From: Neptunomonas qingdaonensis
GTDB lineage: Bacteria > Pseudomonadota > Gammaproteobacteria > Pseudomonadales > Balneatricaceae
Direction of reading: 5' to 3'
Length of the DNA: 38,797 nt
NCBI RefSeq assembly: GCF_900113275.1
Contig: NZ_FOOU01000022.1
Span: 1 to 38,797, forward strand
Positions 17,555 through 25,365 of this stretch are shown in pieces. Both the position numbers and the translations under genes were made by a program. How positions within the stretch are numbered: the first letter of the stretch is position 1; each line of letters starts with the position of its first letter. The notes below the pieces were generated by a model. The model was not told where the DNA came from. It was given only the letters and a program-made list of their open reading frames with translations, and made no database searches.

Positions 17555-19198
17555 TTAATCGTCTACCTGATCACGAATCAACTTTTTGTTAACCTTACCC
17601 ACACTGGTTTTAGGAATCTCGGTCACAATACTGATCCGCTCAGGAATCGCCCATTTAGCAATCTGGCCACTTTCCACATATTGCTCCAGATGCTGCTTGA
17701 TACCTGCCGCATCAATCGAATGCCCTTCTGCAGCTACAATCATCGCAAAAGGACGTTCACCCCAGCGTGCATCCGGCACACCGACAACCGCCACCTGATT
17801 GACTGCCTCGTTCTGGCTGATGAGGTTTTCAAGTTCCAAAGAGGATATCCACTCGCCGCCTGTTTTTATCACATCTTTAATACGGTCTTTAATCTCAAGC
17901 GTGCCATCAACGGAGATAGAAGCCACATCACCGGTATGCAGCCAACCATTCGCCCACAGCTCATCCCCCTTCTCTGGTTCTTTGTAATAGCCTTGTGTTA
18001 ACCACGGAGCACGCACCACCACCTCGCCCATCGCCTCACCGTCATGCGGAACATAATTACCATCGGGATCAACAATCCGAAGATCCACCAAACCGGCAGG
18101 CACGCCGGCTTTAATACGATAGGGCATCTGCTCACTCATCGGCAGATTCAGCTCATCACTATGTAAATAGGTCGCCGTCACTATCGGGCACGTCTCAGAC
18201 ATACCGTAAGCCGTGAAGAAAAGGATACCGCGTTCGGCCATATGCTTAGCCATACCCAAGGTCGGTGCACTACCGCCGGTGAGCATTTTCCAACCACTTA
18301 AGTCAGTGGTTTTCGCCGCCTCGCAGTCCAGAATCATTTGCAGCACGGTTGGCACACCATGCGAGAAAGTCACCTTCTCTTTAGCAAATAATTTAACCAA
18401 CTTATTCGGCTCATAACGGCCAGGGTAGACTTGCTTAATGCCCATCATCGTAGCCACGTAAGGCATACCCCATGCATGCACATGAAACATAGGCGTCATT
18501 GGCATATAGACATCATCTGAGCGCAACATTGGCTGGCCCTCATAACACCCGGCCGTTGCCGCCGTATTCAATGTATGCAGCACCAATTGTCGGTGCGAGA
18601 AGTAAACGCCTTTCGGGTTACCTGTGGTACCGGTGGTGTAAAAAGTGGTAGCTATTGAGTTCTCATCAAAGTCCGGAAAATCATACTGGTCAGAGGCATT
18701 TGCCAGTAAGTCCTCGTACTCGCCGAGTGTAGATAAACTTGTTTGAGCTGGCGCAGGGTTATCAGATAACTGCACATAACCACGCACACTTGGGATTTTC
18801 TCACCAAACTGCTCAGCAAGAACTAAAAAGTCATCATGCACCAACACATAATTATCTTCCGCATGGTGCATCGTGTAGATGATCTGATCGATACTCAAAC
18901 GCACATTCACATGATGCAGCACAGCACCAATCATAGGCACGGCAAAATAAGCTTCCAGATACCGATGGCTGTCCCAATCCATCACCGCCACTGTATCACC
19001 TGCCTTAACCCCCGCCTCTGTTAATACATTGGCCAGCTTGCAGATACGTTGATTGAGCGTTTTGTAGTCATAACGTAAAACATCGCTGTAAACAATTTCA
19101 CGATTGGGTTCATAACGCTGCCCAGAAAGTAGCAAGCTTTTGATAAGTAATGGATATTGATGTGCATTAGGAGAGGGAGTGATTATTTTTGTATTCAT
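17555..19198 (-). CDS. Medium/long-chain fatty-acyl-CoA ligase (AlkK/DmdB-like)
   Basis: The 547-aa protein is an AMP-forming acyl-CoA synthetase of the ANL superfamily. Core motifs are the P-loop-like TFYTTGTTGNPKGV, MFHVHAWGMP, the YGMSET adenine motif, the WLHTGDVA hinge Asp region and the C-terminal catalytic lysine in PKTSVGKVNKK. The overall pattern is that of medium-chain fatty-acid ligases such as AlkK and of the DMSP-pathway 3-methylmercaptopropionyl-CoA ligase DmdB; the two cannot be separated by eye. It is monocistronic, with a terminator directly behind. The start ATG at 19198 matches family N-termini. Confidence 0.9.
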   Translation of the reverse strand: MNTKIITPSPNAHQYPLLIKSLLLSGQRYEPNREIVYSDVLRYDYKTLNQRICKLANVLTEAGVKAGDTVAVMDWDSHRYLEAYFAVPMIGAVLHHVNVRLSIDQIIYTMHHAEDNYVLVHDDFLVLAEQFGEKIPSVRGYVQLSDNPAPAQTSLSTLGEYEDLLANASDQYDFPDFDENSIATTFYTTGTTGNPKGVYFSHRQLVLHTLNTAATAGCYEGQPMLRSDDVYMPMTPMFHVHAWGMPYVATMMGIKQVYPGRYEPNKLVKLFAKEKVTFSHGVPTVLQMILDCEAAKTTDLSGWKMLTGGSAPTLGMAKHMAERGILFFTAYGMSETCPIVTATYLHSDELNLPMSEQMPYRIKAGVPAGLVDLRIVDPDGNYVPHDGEAMGEVVVRAPWLTQGYYKEPEKGDELWANGWLHTGDVASISVDGTLEIKDRIKDVIKTGGEWISSLELENLISQNEAVNQVAVVGVPDARWGERPFAMIVAAEGHSIDAAGIKQHLEQYVESGQIAKWAIPERISIVTEIPKTSVGKVNKKLIRDQVDD

Positions 19199-19475
19199 TA
19201 TGCAAACCTGTTGTTTTTATTGTGCTTTATGAAACGACCTGATGAACCAACCTCTGGGCGCTGAACAAAGAATAAGTAGATACACCTATCCTAGCTATCT
19301 TGTAACTATCATCTCAATAACAAAAAAGGTCAACCAGGTAACAAATTTATTCAGGCAGCATGGGATGAGCGAAGATAAACACAAGGTAGCTAAAGCGAGC
19401 AGTTATAAATAATCAGCGATCCAAAAACGAATCGATAGATGAATTTTTCTAACCTATAGATGGAAATATAGTCAT
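19199..19475. other. Spacer without recognisable gene
   Basis: Divergent spacer between the acyl-CoA ligase and the small 60-aa protein. I see no protein-like frame or strong hairpin here. The promoter for the ligase should lie at its left end but is not obvious. Confidence 0.5.
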
Positions 19476-19504
19476 TTGTTAAGGGTACGATTAAAGTCTA
19501 GTAT
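19476..19504 (+). promoter_or_regulatory. Sigma70 promoter for the 60-aa protein
   Basis: TTGTTA (19476-19481) and TAGTAT (19499-19504) are 17 bp apart, 34 bases before the ATG at 19539. Spacing and hexamers support a moderately strong promoter. Confidence 0.6.
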
Positions 19505-19538
19505 CCATCCATATTAAAACATCGTATGGAGTTCACCC

Positions 19539-19721
19539 ATGAACACATCTATCAATGAAACAGATTTAAGCAACTACGATCTACAAGCAATCATTAAACG
19601 AGCCAAAAAAGAGCGCGCTCTTTACGTTAAAGAAATGCATTCAGCGGCATACAAAAAGCTAATCGGCCTGTTATCTGCAGAACTGCCTAAATTCATCCCA
19701 GGCCCACTGGCCCACTCTTAA
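19539..19721 (+). CDS. Small helical protein, 60 aa
   Basis: The gene has a good ribosome site (GGAG, 8 nt before ATG) and a promoter upstream. The product is a basic helical protein with DLQAIIKRAKKERALYV followed by AAYKKLIGLLSAELPKF. The helix with regularly spaced Arg/Lys and the short length recall the small RSP_7527-type proteins of proteobacteria, but this is only a resemblance. No domain, signal peptide or partner gene indicates a function. Confidence 0.65.
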   Translation: MNTSINETDLSNYDLQAIIKRAKKERALYVKEMHSAAYKKLIGLLSAELPKFIPGPLAHS

Positions 19722-19831
19722 GAGAGCCAGTCCGCTATCAGCAACAATCCTCCTGATTACGCATTAAAACAAACAAGGCAAACGTTTTAATTTATGATTA
19801 ACTGCAGTCATCAGTAGCCTCTGGAATGATT

Positions 19832-20182
19832 ATGGCACAGCAATCTGCAACTATTTCTGCTTATCACGCCCATGTTTATTTTGCTGCCGGCAGCCTCAAT
19901 CAGGCAGTATCCCTGTGCGAAAATGCACGGGATAACCTACCTGTCGCCATGGGCAGGGTTCATCAAAAACGAGTAGGACCGCATCCCGAATGGAGCTGCC
20001 AGCTCTCTTTCAGCGCAAACCATATTGGTGAAGTACTACCCTGGCTGATCCTCAACCGTAACGGACTGACAGTTTTTCTCCATCCTGTCACCGGTAATGA
20101 TCTAGATGATCACACAAAATATATTACGTGGCTTGGCGACAGCAAACCCCTGAATATTAAAATGTTTTTAAAGAAAAAATGA
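19832..20182 (+). CDS. DOPA 4,5-dioxygenase family protein
   Basis: The protein matches the small single-domain DOPA dioxygenase-like family: AYHAHVYFAAG near the N-terminus, GPHPEWSCQLSF in the middle and GLTVFLHPVTGNDLDDH towards the end, supplying the conserved His residues expected to bind iron. Bacterial members are annotated as aromatic ring-cleaving dioxygenases, but their physiological substrates are mostly unknown. I prefer the ATG at 19832 because GGA lies 6-8 nt upstream; an ATG two codons earlier is possible. About 116 aa, normal length. A strong terminator follows. Confidence 0.85.
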   Translation: MAQQSATISAYHAHVYFAAGSLNQAVSLCENARDNLPVAMGRVHQKRVGPHPEWSCQLSFSANHIGEVLPWLILNRNGLTVFLHPVTGNDLDDHTKYITWLGDSKPLNIKMFLKKK

Positions 20183-20253
20183 TACTGTTTAAGGCGCTCG
20201 TTTTTATTAACAATAACAGATCCGTACCGAGCAAAGCCGACTCTGGTTATTTT

Positions 20254-20283
20254 AAGATTGGCCGCTAATGCGGCCAATCTTTT
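20254..20283 (+). terminator. Rho-independent terminator with 12-bp stem
   Basis: A perfect 12-bp stem (20254-20265 with 20270-20281) around TAAT ends in Ts. It follows the DOPA dioxygenase gene. Its GATTGGCCGC core recurs at 21505. Confidence 0.85.
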
Positions 20284-20312
20284 ACCTACTCCTTAAAGAA
20301 CACGTCCAACGA

Positions 20313-20690
20313 TTATGGCGGTGGCGACAGTGGTGGTGGCAGAACGGCTGCCGGATCTACCGGAATTTTGCGCCCTGTGTTTGCATCATAAGGGAAACCG
20401 GTCGGAATAATATGCACCCCGGTTGGGCAGCTAATCAGCGCAGCCAAACCAAGAATCATGCCCTCACCTGCAGCACCGTAGCCACCCACAGAGATAGCTT
20501 TACAGCCTACCGTCTGTATTCTATTGATGGCTAATTGAAGTTCTTGGGCAGCCTCAGCACCTGTGGCTGAAGATTCACCAATGATAACGAAGCTCTTGGT
20601 TGGAGCCGAAGAAACGGGATTGTGTTGGCATCCCGTAATGAAGATAGCCGCAGCTATGAGTGACGCAACGCCTATTGATCTCGTATTCAT
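20313..20690 (-). CDS. Predicted lipoprotein of unknown function
   Basis: The 125-aa product has a lipoprotein signal peptide: MNTRS, a hydrophobic core, then IFITGC with the lipid-anchored Cys at residue 21. The mature part contains a glycine-rich segment (SVGGYGAAGEGMILGLAALI) and a proline-rich end (AVLPPPLSPPP). I do not recognise a domain. The ATG at 20690 has a perfect GGAGG five bases upstream, which decides against a start four codons earlier. It is probably attached to the inner or outer membrane; the +2 residue is Gln, which would favour the outer membrane. Single gene, convergent with the dioxygenase. Confidence 0.8.
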   Translation of the reverse strand: MNTRSIGVASLIAAAIFITGCQHNPVSSAPTKSFVIIGESSATGAEAAQELQLAINRIQTVGCKAISVGGYGAAGEGMILGLAALISCPTGVHIIPTGFPYDANTGRKIPVDPAAVLPPPLSPPP

Positions 20691-20882
20691 AATTACCTCC
20701 ATAGATAATATGATGATACTTATCGCATCGTTATGTGATTATGAACTCACTAATCTAACTTACCTCTTTTTGCCTTTCCTTTCCCATCTTCTTTTGCAGC
20801 TCTTTTTCGCAGCGCCTTTTAATTAGACAGGCACAAACTCACCGGGCAGCGCCCTTCCCCACCCCAAAAAAATTAAGCAAAG

Positions 20883-20910
20883 GTGACAGTAAGCAGGATT
20901 ATCGTATACT
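20883..20910 (+). promoter_or_regulatory. Sigma70 promoter of the redoxin gene
   Basis: GTGACA (20883-20888) and TATACT (20905-20910) are separated by 16 bp, 42 bases upstream of the redoxin ATG. Confidence 0.65.
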
Positions 20911-20952
20911 AAACCTCACCGAGAACTGCACTTAATACAAAAGGAGCGCCCC

Positions 20953-21498
20953 ATGCTGCTTGATACTCCCCTCTGCGATTTTGGCTGGCAAGCAGTAGAT
21001 TTCACCTTAAAGGACCCTGGCGGACGCTCTTTTGAGATGAAGGAGTATCTTGGTGAAAAAGGTCTCCTTATCGCCTTTATCTGCAATCATTGCCCTTATG
21101 TCCAAGCGATAGCAGAGCGGCTCGCACAAGACACTACCGAACTCATGGCCGAAGGCATTAATGTGTTAGCGGTAATGTCCAACGACTACCGTCATGTACC
21201 GGCAGACAGCCCTAAAAATATGCTGCGCTTTGCTAAAAAATATGGTTTTGCATTTCCTTACCTGATTGATGAAGACCAAGCGGTTGGCAAAGCCTATGGC
21301 GCCGTTTGCACACCAGACTTCTTTGGCTTTAATAAACAGGGAGGCCTGCAGTATCGCGGCAGGCTCGACAATGCCAACATGAAAAACACCACAAAGCGTG
21401 ACAAAGAGCTTGTTAATGCCATGCGCCAAATCGCTGCCACGGGCAAAGGCCCCGTTCAACAAACGGCATCGATGGGCTGTTCCATTAAGTGGAATTAA
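20953..21498 (+). CDS. Thioredoxin-fold redoxin (AhpC/TSA-like)
   Basis: The 181-aa cytoplasmic protein has a thioredoxin fold of the AhpC/TSA-redoxin type: DFTLKDPGG, then GLLIAFICNHCPYVQAI with a C-x-x-C pair (C44, C47), and a resolving-region CTPDFFGFN with the cis-proline element. Such CNHCPYV proteins are common in proteobacteria and are annotated as thioredoxin family or thiol-disulfide oxidoreductases; the partner is unknown. There is no signal peptide. An AAAGGAG ribosome site lies before the ATG. Confidence 0.9.
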   Translation: MLLDTPLCDFGWQAVDFTLKDPGGRSFEMKEYLGEKGLLIAFICNHCPYVQAIAERLAQDTTELMAEGINVLAVMSNDYRHVPADSPKNMLRFAKKYGFAFPYLIDEDQAVGKAYGAVCTPDFFGFNKQGGLQYRGRLDNANMKNTTKRDKELVNAMRQIAATGKGPVQQTASMGCSIKWN

Positions 21499-21504
21499 CT
21501 TTAT

Positions 21505-21524
21505 GATTGGCCGCTGATGCGGCC
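21505..21524. repeat. Second copy of the GATTGGCCGC hairpin element
   Basis: These 20 bases differ from 20256-20275 at one position, in the loop (TGAT against TAAT). The hairpin lies just after the redoxin stop but lacks a T-run, so it is a terminator-like or repetitive palindromic element. Confidence 0.7.
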
Positions 21525-21575
21525 GGCCTGAGTTATGAAGCCCTGATTAGTTGAGGAGCCTGATTTCTGTTCTGT

Positions 21576-22196
21576 TTATGAGGGCAGAAATTTATAATAC
21601 TCACCAAGGCCAGCGAGTATGTTGGTGGTAGCAACAGACGTAAGAATCAGCCCCATGACTCGGCTTATAACACTCGCACCACTACTACCGACCAGTTTGT
21701 TAATAAAACCAGCCAGCAGCATGAGTACATAAGCGAAAAGCAGAACGGATAACATCACAAATGCTGTTTGTAATTGTTCCAGAATAGTAAATACAGAATT
21801 TTTTGTTAGCAGTACTGCCGCTAACATCGCGCCCGGGCTTGCAATTGAAGGTACAGCAAGAGGGAAAATAGCGGTTTCCCGATGGGAGTTTTGTAATAGT
21901 TTTATCTCTTCATCAGGCTTACTATCACCAAATATCATATTTAGAGCGAATAGAAACAAAACTATTCCGCCAGATATTTGAAATGCGGGAAGCGGAATTG
22001 ACAATGCATTTAATAATAGCTCGCCACCCACCATAAAAAATAACAACACAAACGTCGAAACTATCGTTGCCAGTAAAGCAACACGACGTTTTGTTTTTTG
22101 ATCGTATTTATCGGTTACCGCGATGAATACCGGCACTGTACCAATCGGATCAATAACTGCAAAAAAAGTAATAAAAACAGCTATGTAATCTATCAT
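21576..22196 (-). CDS. MarC family integral membrane protein
   Basis: The 206-aa protein has six hydrophobic segments and the MarC signatures AVIDPIGTVPVFIAVT near the N-terminus, ISGGIVLFLFALNMI, AVPSIASPGAM and, at the end, RVMGLILTSVATTNILAGL. MarC proteins are inner-membrane proteins of unknown transport activity, once linked to antibiotic resistance in E. coli without confirmation. It is monocistronic, convergent with the redoxin gene. Confidence 0.93.
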   Translation of the reverse strand: MIDYIAVFITFFAVIDPIGTVPVFIAVTDKYDQKTKRRVALLATIVSTFVLLFFMVGGELLLNALSIPLPAFQISGGIVLFLFALNMIFGDSKPDEEIKLLQNSHRETAIFPLAVPSIASPGAMLAAVLLTKNSVFTILEQLQTAFVMLSVLLFAYVLMLLAGFINKLVGSSGASVISRVMGLILTSVATTNILAGLGEYYKFLPS

Positions 22197-22326
22197 TTAG
22201 TATTTATTCCATCATGAGGGCAGCGTGAAATCGCCGTTTATGAACAGACTTAATCAATGCTGAAAAGTTCATTATGATTGATCATTTAGAAGCGCTTTAG
22301 CATTCCCACAGAAAGCCCACCCAGCG

Positions 22327-22520
22327 CTAAAGATTCCAAATTGTAATAATCAGTGGGCAGCGGCTCAATGCCTGCCTAATTTCTTCTGCCGTTGGCTTCA
22401 CTCCTAAAGCGTTGCTCCTGAACTGCTTCTTCACTCCGCGCAAACTGACTGAATAATCACTTTTGCTGTACTATGTGCAGGCAGCTCTCGAAGCCAGCTT
22501 GTCTTTGCAAAGTAAGCATC
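22327..22520 (-). pseudogene. Broken paralogue of the conserved hypothetical at 24509-24790
   Basis: On the minus strand three short frames can be joined by frameshifts to match the intact protein at 24509-24790. They are DAYFAKTS then HSTAKVIIQ (like LSYFGKSAGCATEVVIQ), QFARSEEAVQEQRFRSE (like QFAQSEDEEVQEQRFRSE), and TAEEIRQALSR (like TREDEVIQSAL). The nucleotide match is also direct around GTTCAGGA-CA-CGCTT. At least two frameshifts and an insertion after the first block show that it is non-functional. It lies in a 560-bp spacer with no other gene. Confidence 0.75.
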
Positions 22521-22714
22521 ATCTGTTAACCGCCAAGGTCAACACAAAAACATCACTGGTCTGTTTACGATATGAACTATTAACAAAAATAATAGCTTGG
22601 TGAAATAAACAGATCATTTTTTATGGTGGCAGATAAACTCTGTCGACAAATACCCGCTAGTTTCATGATTGGATATTAAGTGTGCGGAGATATAGAGCGG
22701 ATTTTAAGGAGCCG

Positions 22715-22735
22715 GCGGTAATTTCTGGTTACCGC
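22715..22735 (-). terminator. Hairpin behind the PEP-CTERM gene
   Basis: GCGGTAA-N7-TTACCGC forms a 7-bp stem 23 bases after the PEP-CTERM stop codon on the minus strand. A T-rich stretch follows only ~10 bases later, so termination is possible but not canonical. Confidence 0.5.
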
Positions 22736-22757
22736 TGGTTCCTTAGAGTTTAGTTAA

Positions 22758-23543
22758 TTAGGATTTGTTCCGGCGTCGCGTAGCAAGCGTGGCTAATCCC
22801 AAGCCTAAAAGTAACAGTGATGCAGGCTCAGGAACACTGTTTGGATCTACCGGGAAAACTTCAACAGCGGTACCTTGCACGCCAACCGTAAATCCATTCC
22901 AATATTCATTGGAGGCGCTGTCCCAAGCCAAAGTATCAAACGCTCCTGTGAATTGAATAACACCATGCGGCTCAGAGCCACCCACGTTAGAGCTATTAAG
23001 TTCATAGCTAAAGTTCCCACCACCAAGATCGACAATATTCTTAGTCACTCCGCCGCAACCCCAATAACCGCAGGCGTTACCATCCTCACCACCCACGCTC
23101 AGAATATTAAAGTCTTGATTAAGGAAAGCATAGCCATTGCCATTCAGACTAACGAAAGCGAAAACGGGGTTGGCGATTGCTTCAGAAAATGCCAGGGTCT
23201 GATTCCCGGCATAACGTAAAGCAACGATGTCAGTGCCAGTGGGGCTGTTATCTACAACACTACTTGTATAAGGTGATATGGTGTCGTCACGGCCTAGTCC
23301 TCCTGCGTTCTGGTAATAGTCGGTACCACCTGAAGATTGGTAAAATCCGATACCATTCGCGTTGGTGTACGTAACACCCACCGTACTGCCTGAAGTAGTA
23401 ATGGTTCCCTGCCCCTGAAAACCAGAGCTAGGGTCTTGATCTGTGCCCTCCCAGTCTGTCCAGTAAATTGGAGCGGCGATAACTGTACCGCTACAAAGCA
23501 AGGTCAGTGTGCTTATGATAATCGTGCGTTTTAGTTTTTTCAT
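22758..23543 (-). CDS. PEP-CTERM sorting domain protein
   Basis: The 261-aa product has an N-terminal signal peptide (MKKLKRTIIISTLTLLC, cleavage near VIAAP), a secreted Gly/Ser/Asn/Tyr-rich body with few charged residues, and a C-terminal PEP-CTERM tripartite signal: VPEPASLLLLGLG, a membrane helix and RRRNKS. Such proteins are processed by exosortase (XrtA/EpsH) and usually go to the surface or into exopolysaccharide. No exosortase gene is in the window, so it must lie elsewhere. I chose the ATG at 23543, with GGAAGGG upstream, over one seven codons earlier. A sigma54-type promoter precedes it. Confidence 0.93.
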   Translation of the reverse strand: MKKLKRTIIISTLTLLCSGTVIAAPIYWTDWEGTDQDPSSGFQGQGTITTSGSTVGVTYTNANGIGFYQSSGGTDYYQNAGGLGRDDTISPYTSSVVDNSPTGTDIVALRYAGNQTLAFSEAIANPVFAFVSLNGNGYAFLNQDFNILSVGGEDGNACGYWGCGGVTKNIVDLGGGNFSYELNSSNVGGSEPHGVIQFTGAFDTLAWDSASNEYWNGFTVGVQGTAVEVFPVDPNSVPEPASLLLLGLGLATLATRRRNKS

Positions 23544-23614
23544 ATGCTTTCCCTTCCTACTCAAAGTGAATTATTCAATGCCCGGAACTGCTTGCATATC
23601 CTGCATTTTAATTT

Positions 23615-23631
23615 AAACAAGAATTGTGCCA
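23615..23631 (-). promoter_or_regulatory. Sigma54 (RpoN) promoter of the PEP-CTERM gene
   Basis: On the minus strand TGGCAC-N5-TTGTTT matches the -24/-12 consensus TGGCAC-N5-TTGCW with one change in the core (C to T). It starts 88 bases upstream of the ATG. PEP-CTERM genes in other bacteria are known to depend on RpoN and the PrsK/PrsR two-component system, which makes the match more credible. Confidence 0.7.
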
Positions 23632-23671
23632 GTTTTTGATATATGAACAAATCAATATGAAAAATAAGAAG

Positions 23672-23776
23672 TTAGCGATGGTCGAGAAAATCAAATAGAG
23701 GATGTGTAAAGTTTTCTGACAAATAAAAAACACTAACGAGACCGAAAATCAGAAAGTCCAGCGTAAAAATAACCAT
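23672..23776 (-). CDS. Candidate 34-aa membrane protein
   Basis: A short frame starts at ATG 23776 with an excellent ribosome site (AAGGAAGGA, 7-nt spacing) and ends at a TAA. The product begins MVIFTLDFLIFGLVSVFYLS, a single hydrophobic helix, and ends in a polar FDFLDHR tail, the layout of a small single-pass membrane protein. No homologue is known to me. It lies upstream of the sigma54 promoter on the same strand. Confidence 0.45.
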   Translation of the reverse strand: MVIFTLDFLIFGLVSVFYLSENFTHPLFDFLDHR

Positions 23777-23997
23777 TCCACAATCCTTCCTTTTTATCAT
23801 TAATTGTCCACTTTTATCGATTCAAACACACTATGTTCAGCCACCACAAAGTACAAAGTTAAGACTAGTGAAACCATTTAAAGACAGTGGTCTTGGATTA
23901 CTTTCAAGACTTGTTGGATTCATGGCACTTAAAAACACTACTAAAATGTTAACTAAGGAAATACTGTAGCGTGAAATTCAATTAATAAGTACAACAC

Positions 23998-24498
23998 TTA
24001 TAATGGAACAGCGTGAGACATTAGAAACTGTGAAAATAGTTTCTCAACAACCGCTATGGAAGAATTAAGCCGATGATCGCCAGCAATCAAATGCAATGAG
24101 CAGTTAACATCCTTAGCAAATGTAATGGAGTTTTCCGGTGGAATAACATCATCAGACCAACCATGAACAATTTCTATTTGAGTCTTATTCGTATAGTTTT
24201 GCTTCTTATAACCAGCCATAAATAGCGCAGGCGCTAATAAAAATATCCCTTTTGCATTCACTTGTTCTGCAGCCACCAAAGACACGTAACCGCCCATGCT
24301 TGAGCCCACAAGCAAGACATCACCTTCTACCTCTTTCAAAACGCTTACCAGACGTTCAACCCTAAGATCAGGGTCGGAAAGATCTGAATAGTCGATACTC
24401 TCAACACTGCACCCATGCTCTTTAGCCATGTTTGCGAGTCTTTTAATTTTACTTCCCCAAGGGCCGCTTTCTTTTCCATGTGAAAAATATACTTTCAT
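23998..24498 (-). CDS. Small alpha/beta hydrolase (YqiA/YcfP-like esterase)
   Basis: The 166-aa protein is a minimal alpha/beta hydrolase: VYFSHGKESGPWG oxyanion region, nucleophile elbow GSSMGG with S67, acid residue in HGWSDDVIPPE (D116/D117), and base H142 in AGDHRL. The size and the SHG-x-ES start fit the YqiA/YcfP (UPF0227-like) esterases. The substrate is unknown. It follows the conserved hypothetical by 10 nt on the suf strand, so it is probably the last gene of an extended suf transcript or of a small downstream unit. Confidence 0.85.
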   Translation of the reverse strand: MKVYFSHGKESGPWGSKIKRLANMAKEHGCSVESIDYSDLSDPDLRVERLVSVLKEVEGDVLLVGSSMGGYVSLVAAEQVNAKGIFLLAPALFMAGYKKQNYTNKTQIEIVHGWSDDVIPPENSITFAKDVNCSLHLIAGDHRLNSSIAVVEKLFSQFLMSHAVPL

Positions 24499-24508
24499 AT
24501 CACACCGT

Positions 24509-24790
24509 CTATTTTATTTGCACACCTGCAATTTCTATGACCGAATTGACATTGGCACGCTCGATAATTTTGAGCAAGGCAGATTGAATAACCTCATCTT
24601 CGCGTGTGTCCTTTTCGCTCCTGAAGCGCTGTTCCTGAACTTCTTCGTCCTCACTCTGAGCAAACTGAATAACGACTTCTGTTGCACAACCTGCACTTTT
24701 ACCAAAGTACGATAATGTGATTTGAGGATAGCCTTTAAAGCCTTTCTTGACCTGTTTCGCAATTCGTTTTTTAGCTTTATCAAGATTCAT
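24509..24790 (-). CDS. Conserved hypothetical protein, 93 aa
   Basis: The ATG at 24790 has AAGGA 7 nt upstream and begins MNLDKAKKRIAKQVKKGFKG, a basic helix, followed by YPQITLSYFGKSAGCATEVV and a charged helical half ending ALLKIIERANVNSVIEIAGV. No named domain is recognised, but the strand-helix pattern suggests a small alpha/beta fold. It lies 93 bp after sufE and 10 bp before the hydrolase. A decayed copy at 22327-22520 shows the gene has been duplicated locally. Confidence 0.75.
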   Translation of the reverse strand: MNLDKAKKRIAKQVKKGFKGYPQITLSYFGKSAGCATEVVIQFAQSEDEEVQEQRFRSEKDTREDEVIQSALLKIIERANVNSVIEIAGVQIK

Positions 24791-24883
24791 ACAAAATCCT
24801 TGTAACCATTGATACTCAGAAAATATTACTCTTTGGAGTGTCACGTACTGCCAGCAGCTTTTCAATGGCCACAGATACATGTC

Positions 24884-25330
24884 TCAGCTCACCTTTTGTG
24901 TCGCTTGATATGCACTTGCTATATCCTGTATTCGTTTAACCATAGAAACGAGCCCGTTACTCCGTGAGGGGCTCAGATGTTGTAGCAGGTTTAGTCTGGA
25001 AAAGTATTCCTGAATATTAAAATCACCAATATATTGGTAGGTCTTATCATGATAGGCCGCGAGTACAATTGCCAGCAAACCGTTAACAATAAATGCATCA
25101 CTATCGGCGTTTAATTGTAATCGTCCCTGATGGTAACAATACTCAATCCATACTTGGCTTTGACACCCAGCAACAAGCTTATCATCCGTTTTACATTCAG
25201 AGGGCATCTCCGGCAATTCTTTACCCAACTCAATGATGTACTTGTATCTATCTTCCCAGTCATCAAAGAATTCTAAAGTGCCTATGATGTCATCAGTACT
25301 AATTTTTGTTCCAAAAGGATGTGTTCTCAT
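24884..25330 (-). CDS. sufE: Cysteine desulfurase sulfur acceptor SufE
   Basis: SufE takes the persulfide sulfur from SufS and passes it to the SufBCD scaffold. The 148-aa protein has the family order: a helix with DWEDRYKYIIELGKELPEMP, then the acceptor loop KLVAGCQSQVWIEY with C56, and GLLAIVLAAYHDKT. I chose ATG 25330 because AAAGGTGA lies just upstream; an earlier in-frame start at 25372 would overlap sufT. It is the sixth gene of the suf operon, 35 bp after sufT. Confidence 0.93.
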   Translation of the reverse strand: MRTHPFGTKISTDDIIGTLEFFDDWEDRYKYIIELGKELPEMPSECKTDDKLVAGCQSQVWIEYCYHQGRLQLNADSDAFIVNGLLAIVLAAYHDKTYQYIGDFNIQEYFSRLNLLQHLSPSRSNGLVSMVKRIQDIASAYQATQKVS

Positions 25331-25365
25331 TTCGTCACCTTTATCTAAACGATTAATGTAGCCGG

